Source: Amnibacterium flavum (lineage in GTDB: Bacteria; Actinomycetota; Actinomycetes; Actinomycetales; Microbacteriaceae). Taken from it: a stretch of 64,000 nucleotides of DNA. The DNA lies in the NCBI RefSeq assembly GCF_003097495.1, contig NZ_QEOP01000002.1, positions 1,054,001-1,118,000 of the forward strand, in the 5' to 3' direction. Positions within the stretch are counted from its first letter, which is position 1; every line of letters starts with the position of its first letter. Of this stretch, positions 44,027-52,883 are shown one piece after another. A model generated the notes under the pieces. The model made no database searches and was not told where the DNA came from. It saw only the letters and a program-made list of their open reading frames with translations. The position numbers and the translations under genes are program-made.

Positions 44027-44937
44027 CCCGGCTCCCGCCACCGGACACGCGCCTGCGCGAGCACCGCTTCGACGATCTGCACCGTGAGGTCCGGATGCCG
44101 CATGTGCACATTGTGGAACCGGTCCTGCGTCACCTCATGGCTGCTGCCGGGGTACCGCTGGGAGATCGTTCGGTGCAGGCGCGTCCACCCCGGGCCGTAC
44201 GTCCCACTCGTGAGCATGGCGACGGGCAGGTCGCGTCCCGTCCGACCCCTCGTGCCGACGGCGAGTTCACCGGCCGCCTCGGCCGCGACCGGCAGCACGG
44301 CGCGCATCTCCTCGATCGCGTCGCCGAGATAGAGATCCTTGACCGCACGCTTCCACTCACGGGCCGATGCGCCGTCGAGGAGGCGCAGGAACCGTGAGCG
44401 GCCGGGATAGAACGGCAAGGCGCCGGCAGCCGTGAGCCTCCCGAACCAGTCCCGGGGCAGCGCTCGCCGCAGCACCGCGGCCGCTCCGATGTAGAGCCGG
44501 TAACCGACCCTGCGGAGAGCGTCGGTGCCGAGCAGATCGGGCGTCGCGTCCAGCAGCACGAGGCCCGCAACGCGCGCCGCGTTGCGTTCCGCGAAGACCC
44601 GGGACAGCAGCGCGCCGAACGAGTGCCCGACCAGAACCACCCGCGCTTCGGGGACGAGCGAGTCGAGCACACCGGTGAGTTCGGCGATCAGACCCTCGAG
44701 CGTGCGCGGCGATCCCGCTTCGCTGCCGCCGATACCGGACCGCTCGAACGCCAGAACCCGATGTCGCCCGGCCAGCCGGGCCTGCACCGGCAGCCAACTG
44801 CGCACCGTCTCGCCCGCGCCCGTCAGGAGCACGACAACGGGATCCGCGTCTCGGGCGACTCCGTTGTCGAAGAATTCCACGGTCCGTCCGGCGACCGTCG
44901 TGCACTGCGACTCGAGCGGGGCGAACGGCGCGGACAC
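44023..44937 (-). CDS. Alpha/beta hydrolase
   Basis: A 304-residue alpha/beta hydrolase: LLTGAGETVRSWLPVQARLAG (oxyanion hole), FERSGIGGSEAG, nucleophile elbow VLVGHSFGALLSR with Ser, then RFHNVHMRHPDL with the probable His, and LLDATPDLLG. No signal peptide, so cytosolic. It belongs to the AB hydrolase 1 superfamily with broad ester or lactone activity. The GTG at 44937 is the only reasonable start in frame, although its GGGAGG stands too close for an ideal ribosome site, so the start is not certain. Divergent from the SDR gene after 33 bases. Confidence 0.85.
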   Translation of the reverse strand: MSAPFAPLESQCTTVAGRTVEFFDNGVARDADPVVVLLTGAGETVRSWLPVQARLAGRHRVLAFERSGIGGSEAGSPRTLEGLIAELTGVLDSLVPEARVVLVGHSFGALLSRVFAERNAARVAGLVLLDATPDLLGTDALRRVGYRLYIGAAAVLRRALPRDWFGRLTAAGALPFYPGRSRFLRLLDGASAREWKRAVKDLYLGDAIEEMRAVLPVAAEAAGELAVGTRGRTGRDLPVAMLTSGTYGPGWTRLHRTISQRYPGSSHEVTQDRFHNVHMRHPDLTVQIVEAVLAQARVRWREPG

Positions 44938-44970
44938 CTCCCGATGCTAGGCCGGTTAGAGTTCCGAGTC

Positions 44971-45807
44971 ATGAGCATCGTCGCGGTGACCGGAAGCACA
45001 GGAGCCCTCGGCGGGATGACCGCCCGTCTGCTGGCCGATGCCGGAGTGGAGCAGCGGCTGATCGTGCGGGACACCTCCCGGGCACCGGTCCTGGCAGGGG
45101 CCACGACGGCGGTCGCCGCGTACGGGCACGGCACCGCCGCCGCGTTGGCGCTCGCCGGGGTCGACGTCCTGTTCATGGTCTCCGCCTCCGAGAGCGCCGA
45201 CCGGATGGCCGAGCACCGCTCGTTCATCGAGGCGGCGACGGAGGCGGGCGTCGGACACATCGTCTACACCTCGTTCGTCGGCGCCTCACCGGACTGCACC
45301 TTCACCCTCGGCCGCGACCACTACGCGACGGAGCAGCTCATCCGAGCTTCGGGAGCATCGTTCACGTTTCTGCGCGACAACTTCTACCTCGACTTCATGG
45401 AGGCCCTCGTCGGCGACGACGGCGTCATCCGCGGACCGGCGGGAGACGGGCGCGCCGCCCTCGTCGCGCGGGCGGACATCGCCCGCGTCGCAGCGGAGGT
45501 CGTCCGCGATCCCTCCGCCCACGTCGACACGACCTACGACATGACGGGCCCCGAGGCCATCGACATGACGGATGTCGCACGCATCATCTCCGCCGCGCGC
45601 GGCCGCGAGGTGACGTTCCACGACGAGACGATCCCCGAGGCGCACGAGTCGCGGGCCAAATGGAACGCACCGTCCTGGCAGGTCGACGCCTGGATCACCA
45701 CCTACACCGCGATCCGCGCGGGCGAGCTCGCGGCGGTCAGCTCCGACATCGAGACGCTGACGGGCCGACCGCCGCTGACCCTGGCCGAACTCCTCAGGGA
45801 GCCGTGA
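44971..45807 (+). CDS. NmrA/SDR-like NAD(P)-binding protein
   Basis: A 278-residue atypical SDR of the NmrA/QOR2-like group: VAVTGSTGALGGMTARLLA nucleotide motif, RLIVRDTSRAPVLAG, DVLFMVSASESADRMAEH, GHIVYTSFVGASPDCTFTLGRDH and FTFLRDNFYLDF. The substrate-binding half includes MTGPEAIDMTDVARI. Such proteins act as NADPH-dependent quinone reductases or redox sensors. ATG 44971 is the first start after the divergent hydrolase. It is convergent with the amidohydrolase gene, with only 4 bases between stops. Confidence 0.88.
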   Translation: MSIVAVTGSTGALGGMTARLLADAGVEQRLIVRDTSRAPVLAGATTAVAAYGHGTAAALALAGVDVLFMVSASESADRMAEHRSFIEAATEAGVGHIVYTSFVGASPDCTFTLGRDHYATEQLIRASGASFTFLRDNFYLDFMEALVGDDGVIRGPAGDGRAALVARADIARVAAEVVRDPSAHVDTTYDMTGPEAIDMTDVARIISAARGREVTFHDETIPEAHESRAKWNAPSWQVDAWITTYTAIRAGELAAVSSDIETLTGRPPLTLAELLREP

Positions 45808-45811
45808 CCTC

Positions 45812-47485
45812 CTAGGAGGCCAGCGCCGCTGCCCGCTCGTGGACCTTCTTGCCCTCGAAGTAGGTGAGGTCGACCTTCGTCTCGTGGATCTCGCGCGGCG
45901 CGACCTCGAAGATGTTGCGGTCGAGCACGATGAAGTCGGCGCTGAGTCCGACCTCGATCGTTCCCGTTACGTCGCTGAGACCCATCGCCTGCGCGGGGTT
46001 GCGGGTGAAGGCGACGACCGCCTGCTCAACCGTCAGTTTCTGGGAGGGGTTGAGCTCTCCGGGCACCGACGGGTCGATGTTGGCGCGCGTGACGAGGGTC
46101 TCGATCGCAAGCCACGGGTCGGGGGTGGGAAGCACGCAGGGCCAGTCCGACCCGGCGGAGAGCAGTGCACCGGTGTCGACGAAGTCCTTCGTCACCCAAC
46201 TGCGGTCGACCGTCGCCTGCGGGATCTGCTTGGCGATGCTCTCCTGGATGACGCCGGGATACCAGAGGTACGGCGAGGCATCGGGCACGACGCCGAGCTC
46301 GGCGAAGCGGGGCACGTCGACCGGGTCCACGAACTCGACGTGCGCGATCTGGAAGATCGGGCCCGGGCCGCGCTCGGCGCGCACCTTCTCGACGGCGTCG
46401 AGCACGAGTCGGACCGACGCGTCGCCGGTCGCGTGCAGCTTGCCGCCGAGGTTGTTGTCGTAGCAGTACTCGACTCCGGCGACGAGCTCTTCGAGGGTCC
46501 AGTAGGACTCTCCGACGAAATCAGGGTCCTCGTGCTCGTGGCAGATGTAGGGGTGCAGCATCGCGGTCGTGCGGGTCATCGGAACACCGTCGAGCACGAA
46601 CTTCAGGAAGTCGGGGCGGACGTGCTTACTGCCGTGAGCGCGGCCGATGGCGTAGAGCTCCTCGCCGACAGGACCGGCCTCGATGAACGGGCGGGTGGGC
46701 ATCGAGCCGACGATCCAGGCGGAGATCACCCCGTCCTCTTCGAGGGCTGACAGCGCCTTCCAGCTGTACTCCATCGTCGCGGCGTCCTGCACGGCGGTGA
46801 TGCCGTAGGAGTTGATGACCTCCATGGCCTTCTTGAGCGACACCTTGTTGCGGGCGTCGGGGTCGACGGTGTGCGCGACGAATGCGGTCTCCGCCTCGCC
46901 CGATGCGAGCTCCTGGAGTACGCCGGTCAGAGCCCCCGATGCGTCGCGCACGTAGCTGCCGCCCTCGGGGTCGGGGGTGTCGGCGCCGACGCCCATGAGT
47001 TCGAGCGCCCGCGAGTTGACCCACCGGTTGTGCATCGAGTCGTCGCGCAGGAGCACGGGTCGACCGCCGCTGGCCGCGTCGAGTGCGGCGAGGTCGTCGA
47101 CGTTCATGACGTCGTCCATGACGGTGCTGCCGACGATCCCTCCGACGATCCACTCATCGGGTCCGAAGTCGGCGGCCCAGTCGACGATCTTCGCGAAGAT
47201 CTCCTCCTTGCTGTCGGACGGCAGCAGTGGCAGCTCCCACGCGGCCTGTCCTCCACCGAGGCCGAGGTGGATGTGACCGTCACTCAGCCCGGGCATGACG
47301 AGTCGGCCGGCGGCGTCGACGATCTCGGTGGCAGGGCCGGCGAGAGCACGGATCTCGGCCTCGCTGCCGATCGCGGAGATCTTGCCATCGGTCACGGCCA
47401 CCGCCTCGACCCACGGCTGGCCGATCGCTGCCGTGTAGATGGGCCCGCCCGTCACGATGAGGTCGGGGGTTGTCGTCTCGGACAT
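45812..47485 (-). CDS. YtcJ-like metal-dependent amidohydrolase (amidohydrolase_3)
   Basis: A 557-residue amidohydrolase: two-lobed metal site with LVMPGLSDGHIHLGLGG (HxH), HATGDASVRLVLDAVE (His ligand), AHVEFVDP (His) and SAGSDWPCVLPTPDP (Asp ligand), ending in VGLSADFIVLDRNIFEVAP. Members hydrolyse N-substituted formamides, cyclic amides or related bonds. ATG 47485 has AAGGAG six bases upstream. It lies 95 bases after the membrane-protein gene and reads the same way as the amine-oxidase operon, so it may be its last member. If so, it could act on formylated or acylated amines, but this is a guess. Confidence 0.88.
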   Translation of the reverse strand: MSETTTPDLIVTGGPIYTAAIGQPWVEAVAVTDGKISAIGSEAEIRALAGPATEIVDAAGRLVMPGLSDGHIHLGLGGGQAAWELPLLPSDSKEEIFAKIVDWAADFGPDEWIVGGIVGSTVMDDVMNVDDLAALDAASGGRPVLLRDDSMHNRWVNSRALELMGVGADTPDPEGGSYVRDASGALTGVLQELASGEAETAFVAHTVDPDARNKVSLKKAMEVINSYGITAVQDAATMEYSWKALSALEEDGVISAWIVGSMPTRPFIEAGPVGEELYAIGRAHGSKHVRPDFLKFVLDGVPMTRTTAMLHPYICHEHEDPDFVGESYWTLEELVAGVEYCYDNNLGGKLHATGDASVRLVLDAVEKVRAERGPGPIFQIAHVEFVDPVDVPRFAELGVVPDASPYLWYPGVIQESIAKQIPQATVDRSWVTKDFVDTGALLSAGSDWPCVLPTPDPWLAIETLVTRANIDPSVPGELNPSQKLTVEQAVVAFTRNPAQAMGLSDVTGTIEVGLSADFIVLDRNIFEVAPREIHETKVDLTYFEGKKVHERAAALAS

Positions 47486-47580
47486 CGGTTCTCCTTGGCT
47501 TGGATCAGATGAGGGCTTGGATCTGGGAGGGGACTTGGATCGGTGGTGCGCTGTTAGGGGGCGCGGATGTATGGAGCGGG

Positions 47581-48165
47581 TCAGGTGGCGACGGCCATCG
47601 CGAGGACGGCGGTCGTCATGATGCCGACCTCCCCGAGACGAAGGAGGCGTCCGCGATCGAGTCGGAGCGAGGTGGACGGCGTCGGCCGGGATGCGCGCGG
47701 GAGTGCGCGGGAGTCACTCTGGCGTACCGGGGTGATGTCGGGGCTTACCGGGATGATCTCGTGACGCACGAGTGCGATCCCGGCGACGAGAACGCTCGCG
47801 GCGAGTACGACCAGAGCGATCTGAACACCAGGGGTGCCGCTGCCCGCGTGATCGGTCATGCCGTGCCTCGCGCCCGGCGATGCGGCGCTGGAATGTCCGA
47901 GCACGGCGAGCCCGGCCATCGCGACCGCGGACATGCCGCGGTGCGCGGCCATGAGCCGGTGCCGGCTCCGCGCGAAGAGGACCCCGGCTACGACGAGCAC
48001 CCCCGCGACGACGAACGGTGGAACCGCCGAGGCGGGAACCGAGAGAGCGACCATGGCGGCGGTCATCAGGATGGCGGGGAGCCACTCGGTCGCGATGGAG
48101 CGCGCACCGCTCAGGCCCACGCAGACGAGCGCGCCCACCGCGAGAGCGATCATCGCCGCATCCAT
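47581..48165 (-). CDS. Small polytopic membrane protein next to copper amine oxidase
   Basis: A 194-residue protein with about five hydrophobic helices (AMIALAVGALVCVGLSG, WLPAILMTAAMVALSVPA, VPPFVVAGVLVVAGVLF, MSAVAMAGLAVLGH, IALVVLAASVLVAGIALV) and a basic tail followed by a last helix. Met and His residues are frequent on the loops (MAAHRGMSAVAM, HGMTDHAGS), which recalls copper-handling proteins and DUF5134-like proteins, but I cannot name the family firmly. ATG 48165 is favoured by AGAAGG eight bases upstream over the GTG at 48174. It begins 32 bases after the amine-oxidase stop, in the same operon, so a role in copper supply to the oxidase is a reasonable but untested idea. Confidence 0.65.
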   Translation of the reverse strand: MDAAMIALAVGALVCVGLSGARSIATEWLPAILMTAAMVALSVPASAVPPFVVAGVLVVAGVLFARSRHRLMAAHRGMSAVAMAGLAVLGHSSAASPGARHGMTDHAGSGTPGVQIALVVLAASVLVAGIALVRHEIIPVSPDITPVRQSDSRALPRASRPTPSTSLRLDRGRLLRLGEVGIMTTAVLAMAVAT

Positions 48166-48197
48166 CCCCGCCACCCTTCTGCCGTGTCTCTATCCGG

Positions 48198-50255
48198 TCA
48201 GTGACCGTGACCCGCGTTACCGTGACCCGCGTGGTCGTGGCCCGCGTGGTCGTGGCCCGCATGTCCGGCGTGATCGATGGCGGAGTGCGCCGCTTCGGAA
48301 CGTCCCGCGAACTCGGTGGACGCATCGCCGGGCACGGCGCAGTGGTCGGTCGAGGAGGCCGGCACGTTGAGCGTGGGGTTCCGGTCGAAGAACCCGTACG
48401 GCTTGAGAGTGAACTTGGCGTAGTCCACGGGCATGATCGGCCAGTCCTCGAGCCGCGGCAGGTGGGTGGGGCCGAAAGTGTGCCAGAGCACGATGTCCTC
48501 ACCGTCGACAGCGCGATCCGATGCCGCGTAGGCGGGCAGGCCCTGGCCGAGCGCGCTCTGGTTCACGAAGTCGCCCGCCGGGTACTTCTCGTCAGGGGAG
48601 TACGCCGTGACCCAGAGGTTCTTGGTCGCGAATGCGGCACGTGATGCGATGACCGACGACGGGTCCGCCATGAGCGTCGGCGACCCCTCCGGGATGAGCG
48701 CGTAACCGGTGGGCCCGCCCATCCGGTTCGAACTCGTCGTGCTGACGACATGCCAGGTGCGGTTCACCGCGCCGTCCGCGACGCGCTGCGCATCGGATTC
48801 GGTTTCGAGGCGGGTCGCCTTGCCGGTGAAGGCGTTGCCCCACGGGTTGGTCTCGCTGATGGGGAGGCGCACCACGTCGACCTCGTCGACAGCGTTGCTG
48901 ACTCCGTCGATCGCCATGTCGAGGCGGGCGCAGAACAGGTGCTGGTGGTACGGCGCCCCGAGTCCGGGCGCGATGTTCGTGGCGAACTGGCTGCCCTCCT
49001 CCGGGTAGGCGGAAGTGAAGAGGAACCCGGTCAGCTTCGCCTCGCACTCGATGGTGCCGTCGAGGTAGAGGTACCAGTAGAAGCCGTAGTCGTAGTTCCC
49101 CACCGTCGTGAAGAACGAGATGACGAGTCGACGCTGGCGGCGGACGTTCTCCTCGCCCGTGAACAGATCGGTGTGCTTCCAGAGGGTCCCGTAGTCCTCC
49201 TCGTGGATGCAGATGCCGTTCTCGATGGTGCGCGGGTTCCCGAACTCGTCGGCGAGCGTGATGTCGAGATAGGTGATGTCGCCCACGCAGTCGCAGCCGA
49301 GCTGGAGGGAGTTCGTGTAACGGCCGAACAGGTACTCGCCGGTGTCGAAGTAGTTCTGCCAGTAGCGCACCGGGGACGGGTCGGCGTAGGGCACGACCAT
49401 TTCGGCGATCGAGGCGCGGTAGACGATGGGTCGGACGTTTCCGTGGTCGTCGTAGCCGATCCGGTGCAGGACGAGACCTTCGCGCGCGTCGAACGACACG
49501 TCGAGCGACCAGTTCGCCCATTCGATATGACCATCATCGATCGTGAACGACGACCCCTCGGGCTGACTGATCACGATCGGCTTGAGGCCCTCGAGGGGCA
49601 GGCCGGTCAATTCGGGGTCCGTGTAGTTTCCGTGCTCTGCCGGCACGGGGAAGAGCCGGTCGTCGATGATCTTGTGAACGCTGCGGGCGATGAGGTCGAC
49701 GTAGGCGACGAGCCCATCGATGGGGTGCGCCCAGCAGTGGTCCTGAGGGAAGTCCTGACGGAACGCGAGCACGCGCATGAGGCGCTTGCCCTTCTCGTCC
49801 TCGAGCCCCAGGTTGCCGGCCGACAGCGGCGCCAGGGCCACGGTGTCGGGGTCGATGTCGCGGCGGCCGAGGGCGGTACGCCACTCGTCGTCGGCGAGCA
49901 GGATGTCGTTGATGACCTCGAACTCCTCGTTGAGGATCGCGATCTCGCCGATGCTGCGATCGAGCTCGAGGTTCGAGACGATGCTGCGCTCGTCGAGCGA
50001 CACCCGGACGTCGAGCGAGCGGCCGTCCGAGACGTCGAGCAGGAGGACGCGGACGCGGCGGTCGACGGTCCCGCCCGAGAGGATCTCATCCTTGTGCGGT
50101 TCGTCGAGGCCGACGTAGGCGAATCGGGTCGTATCCGTGACGAGGCCCGCCTCGGTGAGGATGTCGCGGACGGCGGTGATCTCGGAACCGTCGAGCGAGC
50201 GGAGGGGCTGGCGGCCGACCGTCGACGGGGCGGCTGCTGAGGTGGTGAGAGTCAT
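48198..50255 (-). CDS. Copper amine oxidase (topaquinone) with His-rich C-terminal tail
   Basis: A 685-residue quinoprotein amine oxidase resembling Arthrobacter-type enzymes. The topaquinone precursor is Tyr388 in TTVGNYDYGF; the catalytic Asp is Asp304 in NYFDTGEYLFG; copper ligands are His437 and His439 in PYHQHLF and His598 in FGPTHLPRLEDWP. It oxidises primary amines to aldehydes with release of H2O2 and ammonia. No signal peptide is seen, so it is cytoplasmic like other actinobacterial forms. The C-terminal 24 residues (662-685) carry nine His in HAGH/HDH units; this tail goes beyond the catalytic domain and could hold copper. It starts at ATG 50255, overlapping the permease stop, within an importer operon. 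Confidence 0.92.
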   Translation of the reverse strand: MTLTTSAAAPSTVGRQPLRSLDGSEITAVRDILTEAGLVTDTTRFAYVGLDEPHKDEILSGGTVDRRVRVLLLDVSDGRSLDVRVSLDERSIVSNLELDRSIGEIAILNEEFEVINDILLADDEWRTALGRRDIDPDTVALAPLSAGNLGLEDEKGKRLMRVLAFRQDFPQDHCWAHPIDGLVAYVDLIARSVHKIIDDRLFPVPAEHGNYTDPELTGLPLEGLKPIVISQPEGSSFTIDDGHIEWANWSLDVSFDAREGLVLHRIGYDDHGNVRPIVYRASIAEMVVPYADPSPVRYWQNYFDTGEYLFGRYTNSLQLGCDCVGDITYLDITLADEFGNPRTIENGICIHEEDYGTLWKHTDLFTGEENVRRQRRLVISFFTTVGNYDYGFYWYLYLDGTIECEAKLTGFLFTSAYPEEGSQFATNIAPGLGAPYHQHLFCARLDMAIDGVSNAVDEVDVVRLPISETNPWGNAFTGKATRLETESDAQRVADGAVNRTWHVVSTTSSNRMGGPTGYALIPEGSPTLMADPSSVIASRAAFATKNLWVTAYSPDEKYPAGDFVNQSALGQGLPAYAASDRAVDGEDIVLWHTFGPTHLPRLEDWPIMPVDYAKFTLKPYGFFDRNPTLNVPASSTDHCAVPGDASTEFAGRSEAAHSAIDHAGHAGHDHAGHDHAGHGNAGHGH

Positions 50256-51277
50256 GAGGAAACTTTCTCTGCGGTCGTGGTGTCCGATGAACGAAGAAGG
50301 GTGCGCGCCTCGAGCACGACGAGCCGCTGGCGCAGCTTGCCGGTGACGAGTGCGAGACCGATGGCGGCGATGAGGGCGAGACCGCTCGCGACGTCCTGCC
50401 AGAAGCTGGGCACGTTGAGCAGGACGAGCGCGTTGTTGAGCAGGCCGAGAAAGAGCACTCCGATGAGGACACCGAAGATCGACCCGGATCCTCCCGTGAG
50501 CGCGACGCCGCCGAGCAGCACCGCTGTGATGACCGTGAGCTCGAAGCCCTGACCGAGCTGACCGGCGGGGGCGCTGTTGAGCCGTGCGACCGTGATGGCA
50601 CCGGCGAGACCCGCCATCGCTCCCGAGAAAAGATACAGGGCGAACGGGATCGCCTTCACCTTGATGCCCGACAGATAGGCGGCTTCGCGGCTCACTCCGA
50701 TCGCGTAGACGTGGCGCCCGGCCGGGGTGCGACTGAGGAACAGCGACGACAGGATGAGCACGATCACGGCGATCCAGATCGCGAGCGGCACCGTCGCGAG
50801 CGTGCCGACACCGAGATAGCCGAACGCGTCGCCGAATCCGCTGACCGGCAGGGGAGCGAGCAGCTGGGCGACACCACGGACGGCGAGCAGAGATCCGAGG
50901 GTCGTCACGAATGCGGAGAGCCCGAACACGGTAGTGAAGATTGCGTTGGCGAGCCCGACGACCATGCCGACGACGATCGCGGCGATGATCGCCGCCGCCG
51001 GGTCTCCGCCGCCGGCCATGATGCTGCCGGCGACGACTCCGCTGAGCGCGAGCACCGATCCGACGGAGAAGTCGATGTAGCCGGCGATGAACAGCATCGC
51101 CATCGGAGCGGCGACGATCGCGATGATCGCCGCGTCGAGTCCGACACCGCGCAGGTTGCCGGGGTTCAGCACGGCTCCGGTGAGGAGCTGCACAACCACG
51201 ACGAGCACGATCAGGAGCAGGAGCAGGGGGTTCTCGGCGACGAAGTAGAGCAGGCGTCGCCCGGGATGCATTTTCAT
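50252..51277 (-). CDS. RbsC-type ABC transporter permease
   Basis: A 341-residue sugar-type permease with about 9-10 transmembrane helices: PMAMLFIAGYIDFSVGSVLALSG (the GG-IDLS-like motif with Tyr), SAFVTTLGSLLAVRGVAQL, GRHVYAIGVSREAAYLSGI coupling loop and VITAVLLGGVALTGGSGSIFGVLIG. The first helix pair starts about residue 15. It overlaps the ATPase gene by 4 bases and the amine-oxidase gene by 4, so channel, ATPase and oxidase are made together. A single permease gene is present, expected to dimerise. Confidence 0.92.
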   Translation of the reverse strand: MKMHPGRRLLYFVAENPLLLLLIVLVVVVQLLTGAVLNPGNLRGVGLDAAIIAIVAAPMAMLFIAGYIDFSVGSVLALSGVVAGSIMAGGGDPAAAIIAAIVVGMVVGLANAIFTTVFGLSAFVTTLGSLLAVRGVAQLLAPLPVSGFGDAFGYLGVGTLATVPLAIWIAVIVLILSSLFLSRTPAGRHVYAIGVSREAAYLSGIKVKAIPFALYLFSGAMAGLAGAITVARLNSAPAGQLGQGFELTVITAVLLGGVALTGGSGSIFGVLIGVLFLGLLNNALVLLNVPSFWQDVASGLALIAAIGLALVTGKLRQRLVVLEARTLLRSSDTTTAEKVSS

Positions 51278-52824
51278 GCCGCCTCGGTCTCTCGTGTAGT
51301 GGTTCGGTTCCCAGGGGATGGACTCGCGGTGGCGTCGGAGTGGTCGTCCGCGTCCGACGGGTGGATCGTGGACAGCAGTTCTTCCGCCGTGGTGCCGGGG
51401 ACGTCGACGATGCCGGTCACGGCGCCGTCGGCCATGAAGGCGCAGCGGTCGGCGAGCGCGATGACCTCTTCGGGCTCGTTGGTGGAGACCAGGATCGCCA
51501 TGCCTTTCTCACGGGCGAGGTCGCGCAGCACGGCGTAGATCTCGGTGCGGGCGCCGACGTCGACACCCTGTGTCGGGTCGTCGACGAGCAGGATCCGGGC
51601 ATCGGATGCACTGGTCACCCAGCGGGAGATGAGGATCTTCTGCTGGTTGCCGCCCGAGAATCGTTCGGCGGGGAGAGCCGGGTTGTGCGGCTTGAGCGAC
51701 ATGAGCGATGCGGCTTCGTCGAACACCTCGCGCTCGCGGGTCGGTGACCGGAATCCGAGTCGCGCGAGCATCGCCATGGCCCGGGTGACGCTGTTCTCCT
51801 GCGCGGGCAGCGACAGGAACAGCCCCTGCGAGTGCCGGTCGGCGGGGACGAGTGCGACCTGCGCGGCGAGGGCGGCTCCGGGACTGCCGAGCGTGACGGC
51901 CTCACCGCTCAGTTCGACCTCCCGTCGCGAGGAGGGGCGGCTGCCGTAGACGGATTCGAGGAGCTTCGTCCGGCCGGCCCCCATGAGCCCGTAGAGGGCC
52001 ACGATCTCGCCGGGAAACACCTCGAGGTCGACCCCGTCCGCTGCGGCGGGGACACGCAGTGCAGGCACTCCGCTCCGGTCGACGTTCGACGCTTCGGCGG
52101 GAGCTTCCCCGGCGGAGTCGCTGATCGCGCGGACCAGGTCGCCCTTCGCGGTACCCGCCATGTGCGCCGCCCACACGGCGCGGCCGTTGCGGAGGACGGT
52201 GACGCGGTCGGCGAGGGTCATGACCTCGTTCAGCAGGTGGGTGACGTAGAGGATGGCGAGCCCCTCGGCCCGGAGCTGCAGGACGAGCCGGCCGAGTGCC
52301 GCTGCCTCCACCGGGGAGAGGGCGGCGGTGGGCTCGTCGAGGATGAGCAGCTTCGCGTCGCGCTGAATCGCCTTCGCGATGGCGACCATCTGCCGCCCTC
52401 CGCTCGACAGCGCACCGACGGGGATATCGGGGTCGATGTCGGCTCCGATCCGGGCGAGCGACTCGGCGGCGACGATCCGCTGGCTCCTGGACCGGACGAA
52501 CAGTCCGGCCGTGAGCTCGTTCCCGAGGAACAGGTTCTCGCTCACGGTGAGTCCGTCGATGAGTCCAAGGTGCTGGTAGATGACCGAGATGCCGGCGTCG
52601 ATCGCCGAACGGGGAGTGAGGTTCTCGAGCGGCCGACCGTCCAGGGCGATGGTCCCGGAGGTCGGCCGCACGCTCCCGCCCAGGCACTTGATGAGAGTCG
52701 ACTTGCCGGCTCCGTTGTGACCGAGCAGCGCGTGCACCTCTCCGGATTCGACCGTGAGGTCGACCGAGTCGAGTGCCGTCGTCGCGCCGTACCGCTTGGT
52801 CAGGCCGGTGAGTTCTACCGTCAT
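51274..52824 (-). CDS. RbsA-type ABC transporter, duplicated ATPase
   Basis: A 516-residue tandem ATPase. First half: Walker A LLGHNGAGKSTLI, signature LSSGGRQMVAIAKAI, Walker B LLILDEPTAALSPVE. Second half: degenerate P-loop LYGLMGAGRTKLLE, signature FSGGNQQKILISRWV, Walker B ILLVDDPTQGVDVG. A Ser/Thr/Pro-rich tail of about 25 residues ends the protein. It stands 59 bases after the binding-protein gene. The substrate is taken from the neighbouring amine oxidase to be an amine, which would be unusual for this sugar-type transporter family; purine-nucleoside or autoinducer-like ligands are known alternatives. Confidence 0.92.
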   Translation of the reverse strand: MTVELTGLTKRYGATTALDSVDLTVESGEVHALLGHNGAGKSTLIKCLGGSVRPTSGTIALDGRPLENLTPRSAIDAGISVIYQHLGLIDGLTVSENLFLGNELTAGLFVRSRSQRIVAAESLARIGADIDPDIPVGALSSGGRQMVAIAKAIQRDAKLLILDEPTAALSPVEAAALGRLVLQLRAEGLAILYVTHLLNEVMTLADRVTVLRNGRAVWAAHMAGTAKGDLVRAISDSAGEAPAEASNVDRSGVPALRVPAAADGVDLEVFPGEIVALYGLMGAGRTKLLESVYGSRPSSRREVELSGEAVTLGSPGAALAAQVALVPADRHSQGLFLSLPAQENSVTRAMAMLARLGFRSPTREREVFDEAASLMSLKPHNPALPAERFSGGNQQKILISRWVTSASDARILLVDDPTQGVDVGARTEIYAVLRDLAREKGMAILVSTNEPEEVIALADRCAFMADGAVTGIVDVPGTTAEELLSTIHPSDADDHSDATASPSPGNRTTTRETEAA

Positions 52825-52883
52825 GTCGTCGTCTCCGCTGGAAGTGCCTGGGCTGGGGCGGTGGGTCGGGGCGAGCCGTCGGA